From Flavobacterium yafengii (GTDB lineage Bacteria; Bacteroidota; Bacteroidia; Flavobacteriales; Flavobacteriaceae): a stretch of DNA of 64,000 nt. Numbering within the stretch: position 1 is the stretch's first letter; each line of letters opens with the position of its first letter. Location of the stretch: positions 614,830 through 678,829 of the forward strand of contig NZ_JASCRY010000002.1 in assembly GCF_030010375.1 (NCBI RefSeq), given 5' to 3'. A program made the translations under genes and the position numbers. Positions 1-9,883 of this stretch are shown here, piece by piece. Below the pieces are notes generated by a model. The model was given only the letters and a program-made list of their open reading frames with translations. It was not told where the DNA came from and did no database searches.

Positions 1-1
1 T

Positions 2-1942
2 GGCGAGGTAAATTTCAAGCAAAATAATAATGTTTATCAGCCTACATCTTCTATCGTAATCGATAATTTGAATGTAAATAAAACGGATTTAGGTACTTTG
101 AATTTTGAAATTGAAGGAGATGAAAGTCTTAGAAAATTTACTATCAATTCTAATTTAGAAAATAAAAATTTTGAATCCTTTAATGCTAATGGAAGTTTTG
201 AAATTGTAAACAAAGAAACCATCCTTGATTTAAGACTAAAATTCGAAAAGTTTAATATTGCAACCCTTAATTCGCTTGGCGGGGAAGTATTATCAAATAT
301 TAGAGGTTCTATATCCGGTAATTCCACTATTGAGGGAAATCTTAAAAAACCGAATATTAATGGACGTTTATTTTTAGATAATGCCGGTATAACTATTCCG
401 TATTTGAGTGTTGATTATGCATTGAGCAACAATACAATTATTGATCTTACCGATGAGAAATTCCTATTTAGGAACAATACGCTTACAGATACAAAATATG
501 GAACTGTAGGTAAATTGAATGGAAGTATTGAGCATAATAATTTTGCAGATTGGAAGCTGGATTTAGCTATTAATTCTAAAAGACTTTTAGCGTTAGATAC
601 TCAAGACAGTGAAGATACCGCTTATTACGGAACTGCTTTTATCGATGGTATTGCCACCATAAAAGGACCAACGAATTCTTTGTTTATAAAAGTGGATGCA
701 AAATCCGAGAAAGGTACAGCCATTAAAATCCCGATTAATAATGCCGAAAGTGTAAGTGATAATGTTTTTCTACATTTTGTGACCGATCAAGAAAAATATA
801 ATTTAAAAAATGGAATTACGGAGAACACCAGAAACTACAATGGACTGGAATTAGAGTTTGATTTTGATATTACTCCAGATGCCGAAGTAGAAGTGATTTT
901 AGACCGAAATACAGGTCATGGAATGAAAGGAAAAGGTTTTGGATCTTTATTGTTTAAAATAAATACTTTAGGGAAATTTAATATGTGGGGAGATTTCCAG
1001 GCGTATGAGGGAACCTATAATTTTAAATATGGAGGACTTATTGATAAGAAATTTGCAGTTAAAAAAGGAGGTTCTATTTCTTGGGAAGGAAATCCGATGA
1101 GAGCGCAATTAAACCTTGAAGCAGTGTATAAAACAACAGCAAATCCTGCGGTATTATTAGATAACTCCTCTTTTAATACAAAAGTTCCTGTTGAAGTAGT
1201 TATTGGTATCCGAGGCGATTTGACTAGTCCGGAGCCAGATTTTAATATTGAATTCCCAACAGTAAGTAATGTTTTGAAATCAGAAATTCAATATAAATTG
1301 AACGATAAGGATGTGAGACAAACTCAAGCTTTGTATTTATTATCATCTGGTGGATTTTTAAGTCCGGAAGGAGTAAGTCAATCTGATTTTTCAGGAAGCT
1401 TATTTGAGACCGCTTCAAGCATATTAGGCGGAATCATACAATCGGATGATGAAAAATTTAAAGTGGGTCTTAATTTCATTGGTGCCGACAGAAGAATAGG
1501 TAAAGAAACTGACGGGCGCTTTGTAGCGACTATTTCGTCAAAAATAAATGAAAGAATTACGATTAATGGTAAACTCGGTGTTCCTTTTGGAGGAATTAAT
1601 GAATCAGCAATCGTAGGTGATGTTGAAGTTTTGTATAGAGTTAATGAAGATGGAACGCTTAATTTACGCCTTTTTAATAAAGAAAATGATATTAATTATA
1701 TTGGGCAGGGAATTGGATATACACAAGGTTTAGGGGTTTCTTATGAGGTCGATTTTGATACTTTTAAAGAGTTAGTCAATAAAATTTTTAAAAATCTAAA
1801 AATAGACAGAGCTACAGTGCCTGTTGCCGAAGACCAAGATTCTGATATGTCTCCTGATTATATTAATTTTTCTAAACCAAAGAAATCTAGTACAAAAAAA
1901 ATCAAGAAAAATCAAGAAGGTTTACTTCCAGAGGAAAACTAA
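2..1942 (+). CDS. TamB-like translocation/assembly module protein (DUF490), 3' part
   Basis: The reading frame is open from the first bases of the window, so the N-terminus lies outside; about 646 residues are visible. The visible part is rich in alternating beta-strand sequence with many Asn/Gly/Ile repeats. It ends in a conserved segment with 'GDLTSPEPDFNIEFP', 'LLSSGGFLS' and 'KINERITINGKLGVPFGG', typical of the TamB C-terminal domain. TamB proteins are anchored in the inner membrane, span the periplasm and help move lipid or outer-membrane proteins to the outer membrane. The last 30 residues are Lys-rich. The family call is from motifs and architecture; the exact substrate in Bacteroidota is not known to me. 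Confidence 0.85.
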   Translation, partial: GEVNFKQNNNVYQPTSSIVIDNLNVNKTDLGTLNFEIEGDESLRKFTINSNLENKNFESFNANGSFEIVNKETILDLRLKFEKFNIATLNSLGGEVLSNIRGSISGNSTIEGNLKKPNINGRLFLDNAGITIPYLSVDYALSNNTIIDLTDEKFLFRNNTLTDTKYGTVGKLNGSIEHNNFADWKLDLAINSKRLLALDTQDSEDTAYYGTAFIDGIATIKGPTNSLFIKVDAKSEKGTAIKIPINNAESVSDNVFLHFVTDQEKYNLKNGITENTRNYNGLELEFDFDITPDAEVEVILDRNTGHGMKGKGFGSLLFKINTLGKFNMWGDFQAYEGTYNFKYGGLIDKKFAVKKGGSISWEGNPMRAQLNLEAVYKTTANPAVLLDNSSFNTKVPVEVVIGIRGDLTSPEPDFNIEFPTVSNVLKSEIQYKLNDKDVRQTQALYLLSSGGFLSPEGVSQSDFSGSLFETASSILGGIIQSDDEKFKVGLNFIGADRRIGKETDGRFVATISSKINERITINGKLGVPFGGINESAIVGDVEVLYRVNEDGTLNLRLFNKENDINYIGQGIGYTQGLGVSYEVDFDTFKELVNKIFKNLKIDRATVPVAEDQDSDMSPDYINFSKPKKSSTKKIKKNQEGLLPEEN

Positions 1943-2330
1943 TTAGTTGGTCTTTTTTTAATTTAAATACTGCCAATACTGAATAAGAATGCAGTTTAAT
2001 GTTGCTTGCGTTTAATTAATTCAAATTACCAAGCGCTACATAAAATCATAAATATTTTTTAAAGTATACAGAAGAAAACTCTCTTTTTGTATCTTAGTGA
2101 CAAATAGTTAGTGTATTGTCTTAGTTTATAATCAAAAAAACAAGCTAATTGTTAATTATCAAATAAAAATCAATTATTTTTCAATTTTGTTAAATAAAAT
2201 CCTTTTTATTTTGTTTTTCCAAAAACTTATCAACGAAAACGTTTGAATTTGGAACGCTTTACTAATTTATTAAAAACACAGCTTTAAAAGTGCTGAATGT
2301 TTGCTAATTTTACACTTTAATACTTAAATA
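1943..2330. other. 388-bp AT-rich intergenic region between tamB-like gene and pfkA
   Basis: No coding frame with a convincing start is visible on either strand. Right after the tamB stop a short palindrome (AACTAATTAGTT) followed by a T-run could be a weak terminator. A TAATTTTA box close to the pfkA start is a degenerate version of the TAnnTTTG -7 element. The rest is A/T tracts with no structure I can support. Confidence 0.5.
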
Positions 2331-3317
2331 ATGCCAAAAACAATAAAAAAAGTTGGCGTTCTAACTTCGGGAGGAGACTCTCCAGGAATGAATGCAGCTA
2401 TTCGATCGGTTGTTCGAACATGTGCTTATCATAATATAGAATGCATAGGAATTTATAGAGGATATCAGGGAATGATTGAAGGTGACTTCAAAGAAATGGG
2501 ACCTCGAAGTGTAAACAACATTGTAAATAAAGGAGGGACGATTCTTAAATCAGCTCGATCTTTAGAATTTAAAACTTCAGAAGGAAGAAAAAAAGCACAC
2601 GAAAATCTTACTAAAGCAGGAATTGATGCTTTAGTGGTAATAGGAGGTGACGGAACTTTTACTGGAGGTTTATTATTCAATACTGAATTTAATTTTCCAG
2701 TAATGGGAATCCCGGGAACTATTGATAATGATATTTTTGGGACGAGTCATACTTTAGGGTACGATACGGCATTAAATACTGTAGTTGACGTAATTGATAA
2801 AATTAGAGATACAGCAAGTTCTCATAACCGATTATTCTTTGTAGAAGTAATGGGTAGAGATGCTGGTCATATTGCTTTGAATGCAGGTATTGGTGCAGGA
2901 GCAGAAGAAATTTTAATTCCTGAGGAGGACTTGGGTCTAGACAGATTATTAGAGTCACTGCAAAAAAGTAAAGCTTCAGGTAAATCATCCAGTATAGTTG
3001 TTATTGCTGAAGGAGATAAAATTGGTAAAAATGTATTCGAATTAAAAGATTACGTTGAAGCTAATTTGCCTGAATACGATGTTAGAGTTTCGGTTTTAGG
3101 TCACATGCAGCGAGGTGGTTCCCCATCTTGTTTTGACAGAGTCTTAGCCAGTAGATTAGGTGTAAAAGCCGTTGAATCTTTATTGGAAGGTAAGTCAAAT
3201 TACATGGTTGGATTGCAAAATGACAAAGTAGCGTTGACGCCTTTAGAACAAGCAATCAAAGGAAAAACAATGATTGATAGAGAATTATTAAGAGTTTCAG
3301 ACATTATGTCTACATAA
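2331..3317 (+). CDS. pfkA: ATP-dependent 6-phosphofructokinase
   Basis: Phosphorylates fructose-6-phosphate to fructose-1,6-bisphosphate in glycolysis; cytoplasmic. The 328-residue length fits the bacterial PfkA family. Visible motifs are the nucleotide loop GGDSPGMN (residues 14-21), GGDGT (105-109) and the catalytic GIPGTIDND stretch (126-134), which contains the proton-accepting Asp; a conserved HMQRGG segment binds the sugar phosphate. Gly after GGDG suggests ATP use rather than pyrophosphate use. The ATG follows a long AT-rich leader. gapA follows 74 bp downstream on the same strand, so the two glycolytic genes may be co-transcribed. Confidence 0.97.
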   Translation: MPKTIKKVGVLTSGGDSPGMNAAIRSVVRTCAYHNIECIGIYRGYQGMIEGDFKEMGPRSVNNIVNKGGTILKSARSLEFKTSEGRKKAHENLTKAGIDALVVIGGDGTFTGGLLFNTEFNFPVMGIPGTIDNDIFGTSHTLGYDTALNTVVDVIDKIRDTASSHNRLFFVEVMGRDAGHIALNAGIGAGAEEILIPEEDLGLDRLLESLQKSKASGKSSSIVVIAEGDKIGKNVFELKDYVEANLPEYDVRVSVLGHMQRGGSPSCFDRVLASRLGVKAVESLLEGKSNYMVGLQNDKVALTPLEQAIKGKTMIDRELLRVSDIMST

Positions 3318-3385
3318 GTGGTTAAAGTTTATAGTGAGGAAATTAGACTTTAGGTTGAGTTAATAAAAATAAACAAAAAAATTAA

Positions 3386-4396
<1,011 letters not shown>

Positions 4397-4410
4397 TTCT
4401 TTATATTTAC

Positions 4411-4449
4411 AAATCCCGTTATATTATATTTAACGGGATTTTATTTTTT
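4411..4449 (+). terminator. Intrinsic terminator after gapA
   Basis: AAATCCCGTTA (4411-4421) pairs perfectly with TAACGGGATTT (4431-4441) around a 9-nt loop, followed by a T-rich tail. It lies 14 nt after the gapA stop. Confidence 0.85.
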
Positions 4450-4535
4450 GTTCCATTTTTTAAATGCAAATCTTATACTGCACGCATTTTAAATTAGAAA
4501 AATAAAATACAAAAAAACCAAAAAAACCAAAAAAA

Positions 4536-5387
4536 ATGAGATTATTAGTTGATAGTGGTTCTACCAAAGCTGATTGGATAGCGATTGATGATGCCGGAAA
4601 AGTATTGTTTACCACACAAACATTAGGGTTGAATCCAGAAATTCTAGATGGAGATGAAATTATTGAACGTTTGAACGATCGTTTTGATATTTTACAAAAT
4701 AAAAAAGAGGCTACTCATTTATTTTTCTATGGCGCAGGTTGTGGAACTGATAGAATGAAAATTTCACTTTCACAAATTTTTCAAAACTATTTCCCTAATG
4801 CAATTATTGTAGTTGAAGAGGATACTTATGCTGCAGTTTACGCTACAACGCCTAAAGGTGAAAAAGCTATTGTTAGTATTTTAGGAACAGGATCTAACTG
4901 TAGTTATTTTGATGGAAAAGAATTGCATCAAAAAGTACAATCATTAGGATATATCGTTATGGATGATTGTAGCGGTAATGTTTTTGGAAAAGAATTAATC
5001 AGAAAGTATTATTTTAATAAAATGCCAAAAGAATTGGCAGTAGAATTTGAGAAAGAATACGATTTAGATCCAGATGCTATTAAAAGTAAATTATACAAAG
5101 AAGCGAATCCAAATGCTTACTTAGCAACATTTGCAAAGTTCTTAATTCAACATAAAGATACTGAATTTTGTAAAAAAATAATTTTCAAAGGAATGAAATC
5201 TTTCGTGAAAAATTATATTAAACAATATGATAATTGCAAAGAAGTACCTGTTCACTTTGTAGGATCTATTGCATTTTATTTGAAAGATGAATTGCAAGAG
5301 ACTTTCGATAAGTATGAATTAAAATTAGGTAACGTACTTAGAAGACCTATTGATGGTCTTATAGCGTATCATATTGCCAACAAATAA
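4536..5387 (+). CDS. BadF/BadG/BcrA/BcrD ATPase family kinase, probable N-acetylglucosamine kinase
   Basis: A 283-residue member of the ASKHA sugar-kinase fold. The N-terminal phosphate-1 motif is DSGSTKADW (6-14) and the phosphate-2 motif is GTGSNCS (117-123). Bacteroidota proteins of this length and pattern are annotated as N-acetylglucosamine kinases, making GlcNAc-6-P. Substrate is inferred from the family; hydrolases or glucosamine kinases of the same fold cannot be excluded. The upstream 30 bp is an A/C-rich tract repeating 'aaaaaaacc'. In this genome it would feed the NagB-deacetylase fusion at 47 kb, which gives it a plausible pathway. Confidence 0.8.
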   Translation: MRLLVDSGSTKADWIAIDDAGKVLFTTQTLGLNPEILDGDEIIERLNDRFDILQNKKEATHLFFYGAGCGTDRMKISLSQIFQNYFPNAIIVVEEDTYAAVYATTPKGEKAIVSILGTGSNCSYFDGKELHQKVQSLGYIVMDDCSGNVFGKELIRKYYFNKMPKELAVEFEKEYDLDPDAIKSKLYKEANPNAYLATFAKFLIQHKDTEFCKKIIFKGMKSFVKNYIKQYDNCKEVPVHFVGSIAFYLKDELQETFDKYELKLGNVLRRPIDGLIAYHIANK

Positions 5388-5439
5388 AAATTTCAATGAA
5401 TTGCAATACTTAACTAAAGTATTGCAATCATTGAAATTT
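5388..5439. terminator. Long hairpin overlapping the 3' end of the RidA gene
   Basis: The left arm (5388-5411) and right arm (5417-5439) form a 23-bp stem with one bulged A and a 5-nt loop. The right arm is the last codons of the minus-strand RidA gene; the left arm starts right after the kinase stop codon. On the minus strand the hairpin is followed by a T-rich stretch, so it can end RidA transcription, and it may block read-through from the convergent kinase gene. Confidence 0.7.
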
Positions 5440-5794
5440 CAACATTTACATTTTTTGGCAAACATGCCACTTGAACCGTTTCACGAGCTGGAGCGGTTTT
5501 TTCGTTGAAATAAGAACCATAAACGGTATTTATTTTTCCAAAATCATTCATATCCATGATGAATATGGTTGTCTTCACAACGTTTTCAAATGTCATTCCT
5601 GCTGCTTCAAGTACGGCTTTCATGTTTTGCATTACTTGCTCTGTTTCTACTTCAATGGTGTCAGTAACCAATTCTCCAGTTGCAGGATTAATTGCAATTT
5701 GACCGGAAGTATATAGCGTATTTCCTTTAAGAACTGCCTGGTTATAAGGCCCGATTGGTGCCGGAGCATTCTCTGTAAAAATTATCTTTTTCAT
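5414..5794 (-). CDS. ridA: RidA family enamine/imine deaminase
   Basis: Hydrolyses reactive 2-aminoacrylate and related enamines released by PLP enzymes. The 126-residue protein has the YjgF/RidA signature: 'APAPIGPYNQAV' near the N-terminus, 'TSGQI', and 'PARETVQVACLPKNVNVEISMIAI' at the end with the catalytic Arg. Length matches the family exactly. It lies 43 bp downstream of the LptD-like gene on the same strand, so it may be co-transcribed with it. Its final codons form one arm of a long hairpin. Confidence 0.95.
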   Translation of the reverse strand: MKKIIFTENAPAPIGPYNQAVLKGNTLYTSGQIAINPATGELVTDTIEVETEQVMQNMKAVLEAAGMTFENVVKTTIFIMDMNDFGKINTVYGSYFNEKTAPARETVQVACLPKNVNVEISMIAIL

Positions 5795-5837
5795 AAAACG
5801 GTTGTTTTTTTTATATAGTGAAAAGTTTAAGAATCAA

Positions 5838-8534
5838 TTATCGGTTTATAGTGCTTCGCTTGTCCCATTTAATATCACTAAGAACACCAGATTTTATTCC
5901 AATAAAGAAGCCCCAATTTGCATTGGTACCAAATGGAGACCAGTTAAAATCCATTCTCCAACTCATTAAATCCCTCTCAAAACGAAGCTGGGTAAAAGTA
6001 ACTCCTTTTTGTACAAAATCATACCCGGTAGATACACCTGCTTTCCATTTTGGAGTTATGTCAGCATTTGCTGAAATCATTATAGAATTTCCAATGATTT
6101 TATTTTCTCTATTGTTATTTCCGTAAGTCAAGGAATAAGCAAATGTCATGTCCCAAGGTAACTTTGAATTGAAAAATTCCGAGATTTTATCTTCGCCTTC
6201 GTCTCCTTCCTCTTCTTCAAATTGACTTCTTCGGTTGTCACCTAAATCTGTATTTGTTCCGAATAAATCATCTTCACGACCACCATTTCTCTGACTCTGG
6301 GTGTTCTTCTCTTTGTCTGTTTTGTCTTTTCCTTGACTCGAAATAGAATAATTTAAGGTCATATTAGAACTGGTCATTCTAAAAAGACTGCCGCCATTAT
6401 CAATGTTAAAGACATTAATTCGATTTCCTGAATTGTCAATGGCATATGGATCTAATGTTGCTCCAAAATTGACATTCATTTTGTTATCTAATAATGTTGT
6501 CCCACCGCTAACTCTTATTGGAGAAAAGGCAAGTGTCGTCACTCCATCGGCATCAAGATTATAACTAGTGGAAAGGTTTAAGTTATTAAGCAGCATTATT
6601 TTTTTAGGCTCGACCTTAGTACTGTCTTTGTCTGTAACTTTTGCTTCAAAAGTATTGCTCAAATCAAAACCTAAAGTATTGGAATTATTTAATCCAGGAG
6701 CACCAAAAATTCCGCTTTCAAATCTGGAATATTGTTTCATTGTCCCGCTAGCGTCTGAAGCATAGGTGTCGTAGTATTTTTCAAAACTAGGTGTATAGCC
6801 ATACGAAACAGATGGTCTCATGACGTGTCTTATAGATTTGATTTTTTTGTCATTGCCAAAATTAAAAGTTCCATATATAGTTGTTCCTACGCTGGATGAA
6901 AAGGAGTATGTTCTGAAAGCATCAAATCCATTTATGGTTTTATCAACAACTTTGCTTTGGTCAACATCATAACTTCTTTCAATTGTTTTGGTATACCAAA
7001 TTTCCTCATAGTTCATGGAGGTAGAAGCACTGAAATATTTGAATAATTTAAAATTGGTACTTAATGGAATACTGTGTTGAAAACCAACTTTTGCATCTCT
7101 AAACATTTGCGGTTTAAAGAATAAGGAATCAGTTGTTACAATGTTATTTCTACCGTTTAAATTATATTGTAAATTGATGTTTTTGAAAAAACCTTTTTTG
7201 ACACCATCTTTACCTACAAAAGGATAAATCCTATCTACACTCAATTGTAGTGTTGGTAGAGTCATATTGATTTCCTCCGTTTGAGTGTTTTGGGAATGTG
7301 TTGCGGTCAATGACATTCTAACTTGCGGAACCGAAGTGAAGGTTTTTGAATATGAAATGGAAGAGCTTAATGTATTATTAAGATTCGATCCAATATTAAC
7401 TTGATTGATGGATTGCTTGAAATATTTACTGCTTCCAAGATTCACAGATGCTGAAAAACTAGAATTCGGATTTGATTTAGAGTCTTTGGAATGTGACCAT
7501 TGTATGTTATAAATATTTTGCTTTAAATAATCCGGATATCCTCTTTCGCTGGTGATTAAATTTTCAAATCGAACGTTTAAGTTTCCTCTGTAATTGTATC
7601 TTTTGGCATAACTGGATTCAAAACGCAATCCATAACTTCCATTGGTATAATAATCTCCCAAAACTGTTAAATCATAATTGTCGCTAAGAGCAAAGTAGTA
7701 TCCTAAATTTTGAAGAGAAAATCCTCTGGTATTAGAATCGTTATAGCTGGGTAAAATCAATCCTGAAATACTGGTTTCTTTGCTCATTGGAAAAAAAGCA
7801 AAAGGTAAAGCTATAGGAGTAGGAACATTTGCAATGACCATATTAGTCAAACCAGTTACTACTTTTTTGCCCGGAATAAATTTCACTTTATTGGTTTGAA
7901 AATAATATTCAGGATTATCTACATCTTTTGAAGTCGTAAAACGAGCTCCTTTTAAAAAGTAAACGGAGTCATTTTCTTTTTTTGTGATAGTTGCTTTAAT
8001 CTTAAATTCTCCTTGATCTGATCTAGAATTCCAGATTAAGGCTTTTTTTGTTTTAAAATTAAAACGGATAGAATCTGGTTCTACTACATTTGCGCCTTGT
8101 TTGAAATTTGGGTATTGAGTATAAGCACCTGTTGAATCTTTGATACGTCCGGCATAGACTTCATTTTTTTCATAATCCATAACGATTATTCCTGACTTCA
8201 ATTCTACATCTTGATAGTACAACTCCGCTTTATCATATAAGGTAATCAGCTTTTTCTTTTGGTCAATTTTAGCATATTGATCCGCCTTGTATCTCACTTT
8301 TCCGTCAAGAAATGCTTTTTGAGGCTTTACACTATCTTTTTTTATGGAGTCAGTTTCTTTTTTAAGGATTATAGTAGGAGTATTCTTTTTGCTAGTATCT
8401 AAATTGGTCGTGTCAGCTTGTTTGTTTGCGGATATAGCTGTCTTTTTTTTTGTTATATCTTGAGAATATAATTTACCAGACCCTAATGACAGGAAAATTG
8501 ATAATAAAACGATATTAAATAAGTTTGTATGCAA
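5838..8534 (-). CDS. LptD-like outer-membrane LPS assembly protein
   Basis: A large outer-membrane protein that probably inserts lipopolysaccharide into the outer leaflet. An OstA/LptA-like N-terminal region ('KADQYAKIDQKKKLITLYDKAELYYQDVELKSG') is followed by a long beta-barrel region rich in aromatic strands and an acidic stretch (EEEEGDEGED). The frame is open to 8618 (TTG), but I prefer the TTG at 8534, giving 898 residues. It starts a proper signal peptide (LHTNLFNIVLLSIFLSLGSG), and a -7 box (TATTTTTG on this strand, 8606-8613) lies between the two candidates, so 8618 would precede the transcript start. Divergent from the amidase gene. LptD is the family name used in Bacteroidota; confirmation needs profile search. 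Confidence 0.82.
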   Translation of the reverse strand: MHTNLFNIVLLSIFLSLGSGKLYSQDITKKKTAISANKQADTTNLDTSKKNTPTIILKKETDSIKKDSVKPQKAFLDGKVRYKADQYAKIDQKKKLITLYDKAELYYQDVELKSGIIVMDYEKNEVYAGRIKDSTGAYTQYPNFKQGANVVEPDSIRFNFKTKKALIWNSRSDQGEFKIKATITKKENDSVYFLKGARFTTSKDVDNPEYYFQTNKVKFIPGKKVVTGLTNMVIANVPTPIALPFAFFPMSKETSISGLILPSYNDSNTRGFSLQNLGYYFALSDNYDLTVLGDYYTNGSYGLRFESSYAKRYNYRGNLNVRFENLITSERGYPDYLKQNIYNIQWSHSKDSKSNPNSSFSASVNLGSSKYFKQSINQVNIGSNLNNTLSSSISYSKTFTSVPQVRMSLTATHSQNTQTEEINMTLPTLQLSVDRIYPFVGKDGVKKGFFKNINLQYNLNGRNNIVTTDSLFFKPQMFRDAKVGFQHSIPLSTNFKLFKYFSASTSMNYEEIWYTKTIERSYDVDQSKVVDKTINGFDAFRTYSFSSSVGTTIYGTFNFGNDKKIKSIRHVMRPSVSYGYTPSFEKYYDTYASDASGTMKQYSRFESGIFGAPGLNNSNTLGFDLSNTFEAKVTDKDSTKVEPKKIMLLNNLNLSTSYNLDADGVTTLAFSPIRVSGGTTLLDNKMNVNFGATLDPYAIDNSGNRINVFNIDNGGSLFRMTSSNMTLNYSISSQGKDKTDKEKNTQSQRNGGREDDLFGTNTDLGDNRRSQFEEEEGDEGEDKISEFFNSKLPWDMTFAYSLTYGNNNRENKIIGNSIMISANADITPKWKAGVSTGYDFVQKGVTFTQLRFERDLMSWRMDFNWSPFGTNANWGFFIGIKSGVLSDIKWDKRSTINR

Positions 8535-8572
8535 AGGTTTAAATGCTATTTTTGTAAAATTATGGCCTGTTT

Positions 8573-8613
8573 TTTGACATGTCAAACTTACATATAATTT
8601 TTTGTCAAAAATA
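8573..8613 (-). promoter_or_regulatory. Probable lptD-like promoter box and adjacent palindrome
   Basis: On the minus strand TATTTTTG (8606-8613) matches the TAnnTTTG -7 consensus; no clear -33 element was found. Downstream of it the perfect 14-bp palindrome TTTGACATGTCAAA (8573-8586) lies in the expected 5' leader, about 39 bp before the preferred start at 8534. It could be an operator, but no regulator is known. Confidence 0.4.
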
Positions 8614-8668
8614 GTCAAATAAAAAATTTTATGACGGTAGTGTTTTAATTAAATTAACTTTTGGATTT

Positions 8669-9838
8669 ATGCGTATTACATATAAAATAAAAATAATATT
8701 AACTTTTATTTTGACGATAGTTTCTTTATCGAGCTTTAGTCAATCCAATGTTTTCAAGGTGACATTAGATGCAGGCCATGGAGCACATGATTTTGGTGCT
8801 GTTTATGAAGGACGTGTGGAAAAAAATATTGCTTTGGCAGTTGTTTTGAAAGTTGGAAAGTTATTAGAATCTACGAAACAAATGGATGTCAACTATACCC
8901 GAAAAACGGATGTGTTCATTGATTTAATTGAAAGAGCCAATATTGCCAATAGATTTAACGCTACTATTTTTGTTTCGATTCATTGTAATGCCAATAGAAA
9001 TACTGCTGCCGATGGTACTGAGACTTATGTGATGGGTTTAAGTAAAGTTGCATCAAATCTTGAGGCTGCTAAAAAAGAGAACTCTGTAATAACATTAGAG
9101 AAAGATTATAAGCAAAAGTATGAAGGATTTGATCCTAATTCTCCGGAGACTATGATAGGAATGACCTTGATGCAGGAGGAATATTTAGATAATAGTATTT
9201 CATTGGCAAGTAAAGTAGAGGATTCTTTCGCTGATTTAGGAAAAAAAATAAGAGGAGGAGGAGTTAAGCAAGCACCTTTTATGGTTCTTCATAAAGCATA
9301 TATGCCAAGAGTATTAATAGAAATGGGATTTATTTCTAATTCTATTGAAGGGAATATATTAAATTCAGAAGATGGTCAAAATGAAATAGCTAAAGCTATC
9401 GCAGATGCAATTATCAGTTATAAAAAAGAATATTTTGGTAATGGTGAAACTGAAATTTTTGAAGAGCTGCCTTCGCAAAAAATCAATGAAAAACCTATAA
9501 GAGATACTGTAACTCCTGCGAAACCAAAAATGATGTCTCAACCTGCACAAGAGTCAACTCAAGTAAAAAAAACGATTGATAATGCTAAACCTTTATTCAA
9601 AGTGCAACTTTCAGCCACTAGTAAGAGATTAGAATTAGTGCCGAAAAATTTTAATGGACTTAAAAACATTTCTGTTGCCTATGAAAACAGGGTTTACAAA
9701 TATATGTACGGAGAAACGGCTGATTATGATGAAGCAAAAAAGCAATTAAGCGAGGCAAAAGAAAAAGGATATGATACCGCATTTTTGATTGCATTTAAAA
9801 ATGGAGAGAAAGTTAATATCCAAGACGTAATTAAATAA
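8669..9838 (+). CDS. N-acetylmuramoyl-L-alanine amidase with SPOR-like tail
   Basis: A secreted, zinc-dependent peptidoglycan amidase (Amidase_3, AmiC type) that cuts the bond between MurNAc and the peptide. The 389-residue protein has a signal peptide (1 to about 25). Zinc ligands appear as His37 (DAGHG), Glu51 and His105 (SIHCN), and the catalytic Glu218 lies in 'VLIEMGF'. A Pro/Lys-rich linker leads to a C-terminal segment (from about residue 308, 'FKVQLSATS') that resembles a SPOR domain, which binds denuded septal glycan. It is the first of two tandem paralogues and is divergent from the LptD-like gene. Confidence 0.92.
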   Translation: MRITYKIKIILTFILTIVSLSSFSQSNVFKVTLDAGHGAHDFGAVYEGRVEKNIALAVVLKVGKLLESTKQMDVNYTRKTDVFIDLIERANIANRFNATIFVSIHCNANRNTAADGTETYVMGLSKVASNLEAAKKENSVITLEKDYKQKYEGFDPNSPETMIGMTLMQEEYLDNSISLASKVEDSFADLGKKIRGGGVKQAPFMVLHKAYMPRVLIEMGFISNSIEGNILNSEDGQNEIAKAIADAIISYKKEYFGNGETEIFEELPSQKINEKPIRDTVTPAKPKMMSQPAQESTQVKKTIDNAKPLFKVQLSATSKRLELVPKNFNGLKNISVAYENRVYKYMYGETADYDEAKKQLSEAKEKGYDTAFLIAFKNGEKVNIQDVIK

Positions 9839-9857
9839 TAGCTTATCTTTTTTATAT

Positions 9858-9865
9858 TAAATTTG
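9858..9865 (+). promoter_or_regulatory. -7 box (TAAATTTG) ahead of second amidase
   Basis: Exact TAnnTTTG match 18 nt before the TTG start at 9884. The surrounding 40 bp is almost repeated ahead of the MCE gene (11079-11086). No clear -33 element is visible at the expected distance. Confidence 0.5.
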
Positions 9866-9883
9866 TAAAAAAATATACATATT

